Under the pieces are notes generated by a model. That model was not told where the DNA came from. It worked only from the letters and a program-made list of their open reading frames with translations, and searched no databases. A stretch of DNA of 64,000 nucleotides from Clostridiisalibacter paucivorans DSM 22131 (GTDB lineage Bacteria > Bacillota > Clostridia > Tissierellales > Clostridiisalibacteraceae), in assembly GCF_000620125.1 (NCBI RefSeq), contig NZ_JHVL01000010.1, positions 12,936-76,935 of the forward strand. Reading direction: 5' to 3'. This document shows positions 35,208 through 43,425 of the stretch, in pieces; positions within the stretch are counted from its first letter, which is position 1, and every line of letters begins with the position of its first letter. A program made the position numbers and the translations under genes.

Positions 35208-35500
35208 TTTTTCCTCCTGTCCATTTCATCTTGATCCTTCTTCAAAACTACTAAGACTGTCATTGCACCAGTAAATAAAACCGTGGCCTCAACAAATGTG
35301 TCCAATGCTCTATAGTCTAATATTATGCCTGTTACAATATTTAACGCACCTGTTTCCTCTACACCTTTTTCAACATACCTATGTTCCACATAATTATCTG
35401 ATGGATTATGGGGTCTCCCAAATTTAGGGAGTTCATTTACTCCTACTAACAATATTACGATAATACCTATAGCTAAAAGTATAGATACTGCCTTTCTCAT
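35204..35500 (-). CDS. MbhE-like subunit (detached MrpA C-terminal piece)
   Basis: 98 residues, two helices. The motif GALNIVTGIILDYRALDTFVE matches the stretch at the end of MrpA and the MbhE subunit of membrane-bound hydrogenases (ValxxILxDFRGxDT type). In classical Mrp systems it is fused to MrpA; here it is free, as in archaeal and thermophile Mrp/Mbh operons. It overlaps both neighbours by four bases. Confidence 0.82.
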   Translation of the reverse strand: MRKAVSILLAIGIIVILLVGVNELPKFGRPHNPSDNYVEHRYVEKGVEETGALNIVTGIILDYRALDTFVEATVLFTGAMTVLVVLKKDQDEMDRRKK

Positions 35501-35742
35501 TTTCCGACCCCCTTAATCCTTTTCAATGTAAGCACAAATAGCAATGTTGTTATCCCTGCACCTACAGCTGCCTCTGTAATGGCTAAATCTGGTGCATTGA
35601 GCTGCTGCCATAATATTGCCATTATAAGACTATAAACCATAAACACAATAATACTACTTAACATATTCTTTAAAGCAGAAACTGCTATTGATGAGCCAAT
35701 AAGTATTAAAAGCATTACAATACTAAATATCTTCATTTTCAT
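35497..35742 (-). CDS. MbhD-like subunit (DUF4040)
   Basis: 81 residues (79 from ATG 35736, which has the better ribosome spacing), two or three helices: SSIIVFMVYSLIMAILWQQL and PDLAITEAAVGAGITTLLFV. The A-PDLAxTEAAVGAGI motif is typical of the MrpA/MbhD C-terminal domain. It separates mrpG from the MbhE-like gene and overlaps mrpG by 20 bp. Confidence 0.85.
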   Translation of the reverse strand: MKMKIFSIVMLLILIGSSIAVSALKNMLSSIIVFMVYSLIMAILWQQLNAPDLAITEAAVGAGITTLLFVLTLKRIKGVGK

Positions 35743-36031
35743 TCACTCCAAAGGATTTTTTTGTATTATATGCTGCCTTAGCTATTAGATGAGTTGCAGT
35801 GGGATTTGTCAACCATAGAAATAAAATTATCAACAAAAGCTTTAAACTTGAAAAATTAAATCCACTATATATAATAAGTGCCAATAAACATAAGAATGCC
35901 CCCAATGTATCACATTTTGCAGCACTATGTGCCCTAGTAAACAAATCTGGAAATCTCAAAAGACCTATTGTTCCAACGCAAAAGAAAAATAATCCTCCAC
36001 ATAACAATATAGTCATAATTAAAATTTTCAA
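35723..36031 (-). CDS. mrpG: MrpG antiporter subunit
   Basis: 102 residues, MnhG/MrpG family, three helices, with GTIGLLRFPDLFTRAHSAAK, the family signature, then TNPTATHLIAKAAY. TTG start at 36031 with GGAGG upstream; overlaps the end of mrpF by four bases. Confidence 0.92.
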   Translation of the reverse strand: MKILIMTILLCGGLFFFCVGTIGLLRFPDLFTRAHSAAKCDTLGAFLCLLALIIYSGFNFSSLKLLLIILFLWLTNPTATHLIAKAAYNTKKSFGVNENEDI

Positions 36032-36306
36032 TGGCTTTTTCCTCCACTTCTTTCAATAATATTTGATATAGCAATAGATGCTATGAAGCTAATAAGGGCA
36101 TATACTAAAACCACATCTATAAAATAAGTTTCCCTTAATATAAAGGACACTATGGAAATAATAACTATGGTCTTAGTTCCTATAACATTTATAGATATTA
36201 ATCTATCAGCAGGAGTAGGTCCCTTTACTGCCCTAATCATACATAAAATTACAGTTATCGATAAAAAAATAATTGCAAAAACAAATAATTTATATTCCAT
36301 ATTCAA
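36028..36306 (-). CDS. mrpF: MrpF antiporter subunit
   Basis: 92 residues, three helices, MrpF/PhaF family: KGPTPADRLISINVIGTKTI is the family signature (GPT-xxDR-xxxxN). ATG 36300 has GGAG nine bases upstream and is a better start than TTG 36306. Directly follows mrpE. Confidence 0.92.
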   Translation of the reverse strand: MNMEYKLFVFAIIFLSITVILCMIRAVKGPTPADRLISINVIGTKTIVIISIVSFILRETYFIDVVLVYALISFIASIAISNIIERSGGKSH

Positions 36307-36798
36307 TTACTCCTCTATTTTTAAAAGTATCTTCTCAAATTTAGAATTAACAACACTGTCAACGTATTCCCTTTCTAAACAATGTATAGTAAAAGTATCT
36401 CCCTGTAAAATTACTGTTAATGTTCCTGGAGTCAATGTTATAGAATTTGCTAAAACAGTTTTTGTAAAGTCTTTCTTCAGTCTAGTATCAAATTTAACTA
36501 TGGTAGGAGATATTTTCATCTTTGGACTCAATACTATTGCAGCCACATGAAAATTGGCCATTACTATTTCCTTTAATAAAGTAAAAATATATATAGTTAA
36601 ATAATACATTTTATGGTATATATTGTATACTTCTTTTCTTTTAGAAAACATATTATCTTTATTAAGTATATAAATTAATGCAATAATAAATAGTCCTATT
36701 CCTATCACTTCTAAAGTTAACTTTTCAGAAAGAATTATCCAAAATAAAAGTAACACTATTATTTGTCTCATTGTTCTTCTTTTAACAATTTCCAACAC
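36307..36798 (-). CDS. mrpE: MrpE antiporter subunit
   Basis: About 163 residues, MnhE/MrpE family: helices near the N-terminus (QIIVLLLFWIILSE), VANFHVAAIVLSPKM-like sequence and the GTLTVILQGDTFTIHCLE block near the C-terminus, as in the family. Start is uncertain: GTG 36798 lies six bases after AGAGGGG and is chosen over ATG 36804, which has no spacing, and over the frame extending to 36864. First gene of the operon, about 45 nt downstream of the sigma-54 promoter's predicted start. Confidence 0.85.
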   Translation of the reverse strand: MLEIVKRRTMRQIIVLLLFWIILSEKLTLEVIGIGLFIIALIYILNKDNMFSKRKEVYNIYHKMYYLTIYIFTLLKEIVMANFHVAAIVLSPKMKISPTIVKFDTRLKKDFTKTVLANSITLTPGTLTVILQGDTFTIHCLEREYVDSVVNSKFEKILLKIEE

Positions 36799-36856
36799 GC
36801 ACATCCCCTCTGTTTTAAATAATATAGTATATTTTTCTCCATCCAGATTATATAAT

Positions 36857-36872
36857 TGCAACAATTATACCA
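36857..36872 (-). promoter_or_regulatory. Sigma-54 (-24/-12) promoter of the mrp operon
   Basis: The minus strand reads TGGTATAATTGTTGCA from 36872 to 36857, with GG and GC at exact -24/-12 spacing. It shares TGGTAT-N5-TTGC with the aminotransferase promoter at 16474-16489. Predicted start near 36845. It overlaps the perfect palindrome TATAATTG-CAA-CAATTATA (36851-36869), which may be coincidence of an AT-rich promoter or a second regulator site. An AcoR-like sigma-54 activator is encoded just upstream. Confidence 0.82.
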
Positions 36873-36927
36873 ATGATAATTCTGAATATTTGAAATATAG
36901 TTCAGTTTTAGTAATAATCACAAATAA

Positions 36928-36988
36928 AAAAATAAAAAAAATATATAGGAAAAGACATACCTCCCATTGCATATCTTTTTCTATATAT
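36928..36988 (-). terminator. Rho-independent terminator of the AcoR-like regulator
   Basis: On the minus strand a stem of about 20 bp with few mismatches (outer arms ATATATAG/CTATATAT, 36941-36988; loop AATGGGAG) is followed by an 8-U run and more U. It separates the regulator transcript from the mrp promoter. Confidence 0.85.
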
Positions 36989-37034
36989 TTTGTTTCAATT
37001 TGATACATATTTATTATATTATTTTATTATTTGG

Positions 37035-37071
37035 TGTTTCATTATGGCACATGTGTATCATTTTAACACAT
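37035..37071. promoter_or_regulatory. Candidate enhancer dyads for the mrp sigma-54 promoter
   Basis: Two adjacent dyads with TGT/ACA ends: TGTTTCATTATGGCACA (37035-37051, imperfect) and ATGTGT-N9-ACACAT (37051-37071, overlapping the regulator stop codon). They lie about 190-220 bp upstream of the predicted start, like dyad II of the aminotransferase operon. Confidence 0.4.
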
Positions 37072-39055
37072 GGTCCAGTCCATACTTCCTTATTTTCCTG
37101 TAAAGTGTACTTCTTCCAATGCCTAGAATTTTCGATGCCATAGACATATTTCCTGATACTTCTTGTATAGTTTTTGCTATAGCACTCTTTTCTATCTCTT
37201 CTAAAGTTAATAATTTATCATATCCATTGGCATTTTCAACATGATTTACCTCTATCATATGTGTAGGTAGTTGTTCATACCTTAATACTTGATTATTTTC
37301 AGCTGTATTTATAACTAATTGCATTACATTCTGTAACTCTCTCACATTTCCTGGCCAATTATACTTTAGCATCCCTTGATAGAATCCATTATTTATACCC
37401 TTTATATTCTTTCCCATTCTCTTACTAAACTTTTTTAAGAAATAGTCTATGAATATCCTTATATCCTCTTTCCGTTCTGTTAAAGAAGGTATTTTTATAG
37501 GCATTACATTTAATCTATAATATAAATCCCTTCTAAAATTTCCTAGTTCAACCTCTTTTTTTAAATTCTTATGAGTGGCTGCAATTACTCTAACATCTAC
37601 TGGTACAACATCATGCCCTCCCACTCTTACCACTTCTTTAGTCTCTATAACCCTTAACAAATTTGCTTGAGTATCTAAAGGCATATCTCCTATCTCATCT
37701 AAAAAAATAGTTCCTCCATCGGCCAATTCAAACTTTCCAGGGTGCCCTCCCTTCTTTGCACCTGTGAAGGCTCCTTCCACATATCCAAATAATTCACTGG
37801 CAACTAACTCTCTAGGGATAGCTCCGCAGTTTAAAAACACAAATGGATTTCTTCTTCTATTGCTTTCATTGTGTATGGCTTGAGCAAACATTTCCTTGCC
37901 TGTTCCACTTTCACCCAATAATAAAATAGTAGCATTAGTTTTGGCTGATACCTTTGCCAATTTTATAGCTTGTTTAATCTGTTTACTTTCTCCTAATATG
38001 TCATCGAAAGTAAATCTAGCAACTGCACCTACAATCTTATTTACCAAATTATGCACTACTTTAGCTTCTTTAAATGTTATAACTATACCTTCTACCTTAT
38101 TGGATTCTATATCCTTTATAGGCGTAACATTTACTATACATGCTATCTTCCGTCCAGATTTACTTTTAAAATATATTTCTTCTTCTTCATATCCCCTACC
38201 TAATTCGATTCCTTTAAAGATTTTAGTACTATTTCTTTTATCCAATATATAATTTATATTTCTTCCTATTACTTCTTCTTCTTTTATATTTAAAAGATTC
38301 CTAGCAAAAAAATTTACCCTTTTTATTATACCTTTATTATCCATAGAAATAAGTCCTTCGGATATGGATTCCATAATGGCATGAAAATGCTTATTAGCCA
38401 TTCTAAGTTTTTTATTGGTTTTATCTAATTTAAGCTCATATTCTATAGCCTCTGCAGATGCTATAACCATTCCCAATGTATGGGGATGCACTTTATCATA
38501 AATTCCAGACATACTCAATACACCTATAGTTTTACCCTTTCCATCTTTTATGGGACATGCTGATGATGTCCAATTATGGTAAAGACTACAATAATGCTCT
38601 GCTGCTAATACTTGAATAGGTTGGCCAGTAACAAGAGCCGTACCTATTGCATTGGTACCTATTATATCTTCCGTTACATTACAACCTTTATGCATATTGA
38701 TATTGTCATGCTGTTCCAATAGCTTAGTATCTCCTCCAACTTGAAGTACATAGCCTTCTTTGTCTGTAAGTCTAACTATAAATCCAGTATTGCCTACAAT
38801 TTTATATAGACTTTCCATAAAAGGCTGGGCCATCTTCAATAAAAATTCAAACTTTTCATATCTTTTAGATAATTCCTTGTCTGTTAATTCTGTTTTTATA
38901 TTTGGTTTAAAGGCATTTACTCCCTTTTCTCTACACCTTAACCATGAATTGGCTATAGTATCTCCTACTATTTCCCTCTTTAATACACCTTCATTAATAA
39001 AGGCCTTCCTTGCCTGTAGAATTTTTTCATTCTTTTCTAGCAGGAATTTGTTGGG
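37058..39055 (-). CDS. AcoR-like sigma-54-dependent activator (GAF-PAS-AAA+-Fis HTH)
   Basis: 665 residues from ATG 39055, which has GGGGGAGG seven bases upstream; the frame is open to 39127 without a ribosome site. The N-terminus has the AcoR-family motif ANSWLRCREKGVN (about 36-48), then a GAF-like domain (about 60-190), a PAS domain (about 210-330), AAA+ with GESGTGKE (about 380) and the sigma-54 contact GAFTGA (about 427), and a Fis-type HTH (GNMSMASKILGIGRSTLYRK). Activates RpoN promoters in response to a small molecule or redox cue. The next gene downstream is mrpE with a sigma-54 promoter, making the antiporter operon the likely target. A terminator lies between the two genes. The start is preceded by a GGGCACAAAG dyad. 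It could act elsewhere too. Confidence 0.92.
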   Translation of the reverse strand, partial: PNKFLLEKNEKILQARKAFINEGVLKREIVGDTIANSWLRCREKGVNAFKPNIKTELTDKELSKRYEKFEFLLKMAQPFMESLYKIVGNTGFIVRLTDKEGYVLQVGGDTKLLEQHDNINMHKGCNVTEDIIGTNAIGTALVTGQPIQVLAAEHYCSLYHNWTSSACPIKDGKGKTIGVLSMSGIYDKVHPHTLGMVIASAEAIEYELKLDKTNKKLRMANKHFHAIMESISEGLISMDNKGIIKRVNFFARNLLNIKEEEVIGRNINYILDKRNSTKIFKGIELGRGYEEEEIYFKSKSGRKIACIVNVTPIKDIESNKVEGIVITFKEAKVVHNLVNKIVGAVARFTFDDILGESKQIKQAIKLAKVSAKTNATILLLGESGTGKEMFAQAIHNESNRRRNPFVFLNCGAIPRELVASELFGYVEGAFTGAKKGGHPGKFELADGGTIFLDEIGDMPLDTQANLLRVIETKEVVRVGGHDVVPVDVRVIAATHKNLKKEVELGNFRRDLYYRLNVMPIKIPSLTERKEDIRIFIDYFLKKFSKRMGKNIKGINNGFYQGMLKYNWPGNVRELQNVMQLVINTAENNQVLRYEQLPTHMIEVNHVENANGYDKLLTLEEIEKSAIAKTIQEVSGNMSMASKILGIGRSTLYRKIRKYGLDHVLK

Positions 39056-39095
39056 CATAAAATTCCTCCCCCATAATAATTTAAATTTAATATTT

Positions 39096-39129
39096 AATTG
39101 GGCACAAAGAATACTCTTTGTGCCCAATT
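39096..39129 (-). promoter_or_regulatory. Perfect 15-bp hairpin in the leader of the AcoR-like regulator
   Basis: Arms AATTGGGCACAAAGA and TCTTTGTGCCCAATT, loop ATAC, between the phosphoglucomutase stop (58 nt away) and the regulator start (40 nt away). No U-run follows on the minus strand. It may be an operator for autoregulation, or an mRNA element ending the upstream transcript. Confidence 0.6.
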
Positions 39130-39187
39130 ACTAAATTCATATTCTTCTATTTTATATTTTACTACATGTTAAATTTAAGTTCAAATC

Positions 39188-40915
39188 CTAATCTATTGAG
39201 TTTAATCTTTTCTTTACCTCTGTAGCTATTAGATCTAACTTATTTCTACCATGTGGTAATGAATCTGATTTCCCATATATATATATTTTAAGTTTTGGCT
39301 CTGTTCCCGAAGGTCTTATGGCATACCACGAACCATCCTCCAATATAAATTTAAGTCCATTAGTCTTAAGATTTCTTTTATCTTGAGCTATACTTCCATC
39401 TTCTATATCCTTTATCTCTCCCGTTCTGAAATCTATAACTTTTTTTACTTTAATTCCATCAAAATCTATGGGATAATCTCTTCCGTACTGTTCCATCATC
39501 CTAGATATTCTATTTTTACCTTCTACTCCCTCTAATATAATATTAACTAAATCCTCAACATAATATCCATGAGTATCATATATGTCCATAAGCACATCTA
39601 ATAATGTCTTATCCTTTGTTTTATAATATGCTGCAGCTTCTGCCAAAAGCATAGAAGATATTACTGCATCTTTATCCCTTACGAAGGTTCCATATACATA
39701 GCCTATACTCTCTTCATATCCAAATATAAACTTTTCTTCTCCATTTTTTTCTATCTCATTTACTTTTCCACATATGTTTTTGAATCCTGTCAATGTCTCT
39801 ATAGTTTTAACTCCATAACTCTCCGCTATTACTTTACCTAAGTCACCAGTAACTATAGACTTTATTATTACGCCATTTCTAGGCAATGTCCCCTGCTCTT
39901 TCCTTGATTCCAATACATAATTTATAAGCAAGGCACCTATCTGATTTCCATTTAAAGCTATATATTCTCCACTATCCATATTAACCATACACGACACCCT
40001 ATCACAATCAGGGTCTGTCGCTATAAGCAAATCTGCATCTACTTTTTTTCCCAATTCTTGTGCATATTTGAATGCCTTTGGATCCTCAGGATTTGGATAT
40101 CCCACTGTTGTAAAATCAGGGTCTGGATTTTCTTGTTCAGGTACGACTATTATATTATTAAAATTCCTTTCTTTTAATACCCTTCTAACTGGTTCGTTTC
40201 CTGTTCCATTTAGTGGAGTATATACTATCTTTATATCCTTATCTATTTCTTCTCTAATAGCTAAATCCTTAACCTTTTCGATGTATTCATTATCTATTTC
40301 AGTACCTATATATTCTAAGAGGCCTTTTTCTTGTGCCTCTTCTTCATCTATAGTTTTAATCTTAGAATAGTCTGATATATTTTTAATATTTGAAGTTATT
40401 TCATCTGCAATATTAGATAATATTTGAGATCCTTCTTCCCAATACACCTTATACCCATTATAATCTTTGGGGTTATGACTAGCCGTTACTACTATCCCCG
40501 AAATAGTATTAAGCCTTCTAACTGCATAAGACAGTTCAGGAGTTGGTCTAACATCTTCAAACAAATACACCTTTATGCCATTTGCAGCCAATACCAATGC
40601 AGCAGTTTTAGCAAAAAAATCCGAAAAATGTCTAGTGTCATAGGCTATAGCCACTCCTCTATCCATAGCTTGTTTTCCTCTAGATTTAATAGTATCTGCA
40701 AGACCTTGAGTTGCCTTAGATATTATGTATTTATTCATCCTATTGGTTCCTGCCCCTATCTTGCCTCTAAGTCCAGCAGTGCCAAATTCCAATTCCTGAT
40801 GAAACCTATCCCTTATCTCTTCCTCATCGTCTTTTATATTTTCTAATTCCCTCTTGGTATCTTTATCAATATAATCATTTTCAATCCACTGTCTATATGT
40901 TTTTTTAAATTCCAT
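39188..40915 (-). CDS. Phosphoglucomutase/phosphomannomutase (alpha-D-phosphohexomutase)
   Basis: 575 residues. Catalytic phospho-serine loop VVTASHNPKDYNGYK (about 143-157), metal loop ATDPDCDRV (about 299-307), sugar loop GYEESIGY and phosphate loop IRPSGTEPKLKIY are all present, as in PgcA-type bacterial phosphoglucomutases. Interconverts hexose-1- and 6-phosphates, feeding sugar nucleotides, and may serve the glucan synthase module far to the left, whose own mutase domain is degenerate. Ribosome site GAGGAGAGTG before ATG 40915. It ends 133 nt before the regulator start; no clear terminator. Confidence 0.93.
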   Translation of the reverse strand: MEFKKTYRQWIENDYIDKDTKRELENIKDDEEEIRDRFHQELEFGTAGLRGKIGAGTNRMNKYIISKATQGLADTIKSRGKQAMDRGVAIAYDTRHFSDFFAKTAALVLAANGIKVYLFEDVRPTPELSYAVRRLNTISGIVVTASHNPKDYNGYKVYWEEGSQILSNIADEITSNIKNISDYSKIKTIDEEEAQEKGLLEYIGTEIDNEYIEKVKDLAIREEIDKDIKIVYTPLNGTGNEPVRRVLKERNFNNIIVVPEQENPDPDFTTVGYPNPEDPKAFKYAQELGKKVDADLLIATDPDCDRVSCMVNMDSGEYIALNGNQIGALLINYVLESRKEQGTLPRNGVIIKSIVTGDLGKVIAESYGVKTIETLTGFKNICGKVNEIEKNGEEKFIFGYEESIGYVYGTFVRDKDAVISSMLLAEAAAYYKTKDKTLLDVLMDIYDTHGYYVEDLVNIILEGVEGKNRISRMMEQYGRDYPIDFDGIKVKKVIDFRTGEIKDIEDGSIAQDKRNLKTNGLKFILEDGSWYAIRPSGTEPKLKIYIYGKSDSLPHGRNKLDLIATEVKKRLNSID

Positions 40916-41152
40916 AAATACACTCTCCTCTCTTCTATATTTCTACCCAATTATCATTATAATATAATATTATTCTATAATAAATTAGAACTTAATTTTA
41001 ATCAATTAAAACACAGGAAATAATAATTATTACATAGTTAAAGATATTATTGAAAGGTTATTTTCTATAAAGTTAAAAAATTTATAATTTTTAGAGGAAT
41101 AAAACAACTTTTGTTGAAAATAAAAAATAAAGAACTTTTAGGAGGTAAAAAA

Positions 41153-42049
41153 ATGTATTTTTTAACTTATAACTACAATAAAAAAACTGAACCAGGATTA
41201 ATGGACAATGATAAGAATAATATCATACCACTAAAAAACATTTTTAATAAATTAGATTTAGACTTTAATGGAGATTTGAATTCTCTAATAGACATTTTTA
41301 ACAAGGATTTATTTGAACAAATAAGTGAAATAATAAAAAATTGGGATGGAAAATTAATTCCATTGGATGATGTTAAACTATGTGCTCCTATACCTTACCC
41401 AAAGAAAAACTTAATATGTCTTGGGAAAAATTACTTAGACCATGCCAAAGAAACGATGGGGCTTAAAGGGTCAGAAGATAATATCCCAAAATATCCAATA
41501 TATTTTAATAAATCCGCTAACCCTGCCATAGGAGATGGGGACATTATTTTAAACCATAGAGATATAACTAATATGATAGATTATGAAGTAGAACTAGCAA
41601 TTGTTATAGGTAAAGATGGAATAAATATCCCAAAAGAGGATGCTGAAGATCATATATTTGGATACACTATAGTAAATGATATATCTGCAAGAAATATTCA
41701 GAGAAAACATGGACAGTGGTTCAAAGGAAAAAGTTTAGAAACCTTTTGTCCCATGGGCCCATTCTTGGTACACAAATCTCAAATTCCATTCCCAGTTGAG
41801 CTAAACCTAATTTGTAAAATAAATAGTGAAATAAGACAAGATTCCAATACTAAAAACCTTATTTTTGATATTCCCTATATAATAAGCGATTTATCTAAAG
41901 GCATGTATTTAAGAAAAGGAGATATTATCGCTACAGGTACACCTTCTGGCGTAGGTTTAGGATTTAAGCCCTTTAAGTTTTTAAAATCTGGTGATTTAAT
42001 AGAATGTACTATAGAAAAAATAGGTACCCTTAGTAATAAAATGGCTTAA
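41153..42049 (+). CDS. Fumarylacetoacetate hydrolase-family protein
   Basis: 298 residues. FAH-family C-C hydrolase/isomerase/acylpyruvase fold: LICLGKNYLDHAKE (about 96-109), metal ligands in IDYEVELAIVIG, VNDISARNIQRKHGQWFKGK, and GDIIATGTPSGVGLG near the end. It hydrolyses a beta-diketo acid such as an acylpyruvate, or a 2-oxo-hepta-diene-type acid; which is not clear. Start ATG 41153 follows GGAGGTAAAAAA; the frame is open earlier. One of three plus-strand genes; its 3' end overlaps the amidase 3' end by 20 bp on the opposite strand, so no terminator can lie between. Confidence 0.88.
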   Translation: MYFLTYNYNKKTEPGLMDNDKNNIIPLKNIFNKLDLDFNGDLNSLIDIFNKDLFEQISEIIKNWDGKLIPLDDVKLCAPIPYPKKNLICLGKNYLDHAKETMGLKGSEDNIPKYPIYFNKSANPAIGDGDIILNHRDITNMIDYEVELAIVIGKDGINIPKEDAEDHIFGYTIVNDISARNIQRKHGQWFKGKSLETFCPMGPFLVHKSQIPFPVELNLICKINSEIRQDSNTKNLIFDIPYIISDLSKGMYLRKGDIIATGTPSGVGLGFKPFKFLKSGDLIECTIEKIGTLSNKMA

Positions 42050-43421
42050 CCCATCCACCAAATATATCTTCTAATTTTTTGGCCACTGCAAAGGCTATAT
42101 CTTCTCTAAAATGTCGTGCAACTACCTGTATAGCTATGGGAAGTCCATCTGATGATGTGCCACATCTGACTGTCACTACGGGATTTCCAGTAAGATTAAA
42201 AGTCTTAGTATAGCTATACGCCCTCCTATTTTCCTTATTTGATGCCTCTCCATGCTTCATAGCTGGATATGCATTAACTGGACATAGTATTACATCATAA
42301 CTATCCATAAATATAGCCATATTGGCTCTAATTTTGTCCTTCATATATAATAATTCACTGAGTTCTTCAGCACTTATCCCTTTATTTTGAGTAAATGCCC
42401 ATTTCAATGATTGATGAATTTCTTTTGTATTATATTTATCTAAAATTTTTCTAACCCATTTTCCTCCATCAGAAGCAAAAATTTTACCATATACTCTATC
42501 TGTATACTCTATATAAGATGGTAAATCCTGATCTACACTGCTAACTATATTCTTTAGTACCATAGCCCCTTCTTTTATAACATCAATAGTGTCTTTTGAA
42601 GGTGTCAATATCCCATTATCTATAAAATATGCGATCCTAAGGGTGCTTAAATCTACATCCCTACTATCATAAATGGGCATATTAACAACTGTTGAAGGAT
42701 CATTAGCATCATATCCTGACAATATAGGTAATAAATATTCTAAATCCTCTATATACTTGGCCATTGGACCTATTTGGGTCATGAAATCTAATACTCCACC
42801 AAAGGACACTATATGCCCCGCCCTAGAAATTCTCCCATAAGTAGGCTTTAATCCTGCTATCCCACAATTATGGGCTGGCAATCTTATGCTTCCTCCTGTA
42901 TCACTTCCTATCCCTAATATGGAACACCCCGACGCTATCATTGCAGCTTCTCCACCACTGCTCCCTCCAGAAGTCCTCTCTAAATCATAGGGATTATTAG
43001 TCCTTCCATATACAATATTATCCGTTTCAAATATAAGAGTTAACTCAGGAGTATTAGTTTTACCTAAAATCAATGCCCCTTGTTCTTTTAATCTTCTCAC
43101 TACCTCTGCATCTTTATCAGGTATATAGTCTTTTCTCCCTAATGTACCCGCTGTTGATACTATCCCACTGGTATCAAAAGAATCTTTTATTGTGACTGGA
43201 ATTCCATGCAATTTACCCAAATACTCACCTTTATTTAATCTTTCATCGGCTTTTTTTGCTTCTTTTAAAATGTCTTCATTTATTTGTACTAAACCATTTA
43301 AACTGGGATTAAAACTTTGAATTCTATCTAATATAATCTTAACCAATTGATATGAAGATATTTTTTTCTCTATTATGGCATTATATATCTCTTTAATGGG
43401 CAAGTCTAATATTTCTTTCAC
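42030..43421 (-). CDS. Amidase-signature family amidase
   Basis: 463 residues with the amidase signature catalytic triad: Lys in VTIKDSFDTSG (about 76), cis-Ser in SDTGGSIRLPA and nucleophile Ser context in RTSGGSSGGEAAMIA. Hydrolyses an aliphatic or aromatic amide. It looks like a stand-alone amidase rather than GatA: no gatB or gatC nearby. GTG start 43421 with AAGGAG eight bases upstream. The 5' neighbour is a small membrane-protein gene five bases away. Overlaps the convergent FAH gene at its 3' end. Confidence 0.88.
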   Translation of the reverse strand: MKEILDLPIKEIYNAIIEKKISSYQLVKIILDRIQSFNPSLNGLVQINEDILKEAKKADERLNKGEYLGKLHGIPVTIKDSFDTSGIVSTAGTLGRKDYIPDKDAEVVRRLKEQGALILGKTNTPELTLIFETDNIVYGRTNNPYDLERTSGGSSGGEAAMIASGCSILGIGSDTGGSIRLPAHNCGIAGLKPTYGRISRAGHIVSFGGVLDFMTQIGPMAKYIEDLEYLLPILSGYDANDPSTVVNMPIYDSRDVDLSTLRIAYFIDNGILTPSKDTIDVIKEGAMVLKNIVSSVDQDLPSYIEYTDRVYGKIFASDGGKWVRKILDKYNTKEIHQSLKWAFTQNKGISAEELSELLYMKDKIRANMAIFMDSYDVILCPVNAYPAMKHGEASNKENRRAYSYTKTFNLTGNPVVTVRCGTSSDGLPIAIQVVARHFREDIAFAVAKKLEDIFGGWVKPFYY

Positions 43422-43425
43422 AATG

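Noticed and set aside
36866-36871. TATAAT-like box upstream of mrpE as a vegetative promoter
   Set aside because: The same bases form part of the -24 to -12 interval of a much better sigma-54 match, and no good -35 is at the right distance; dual use is not excluded.
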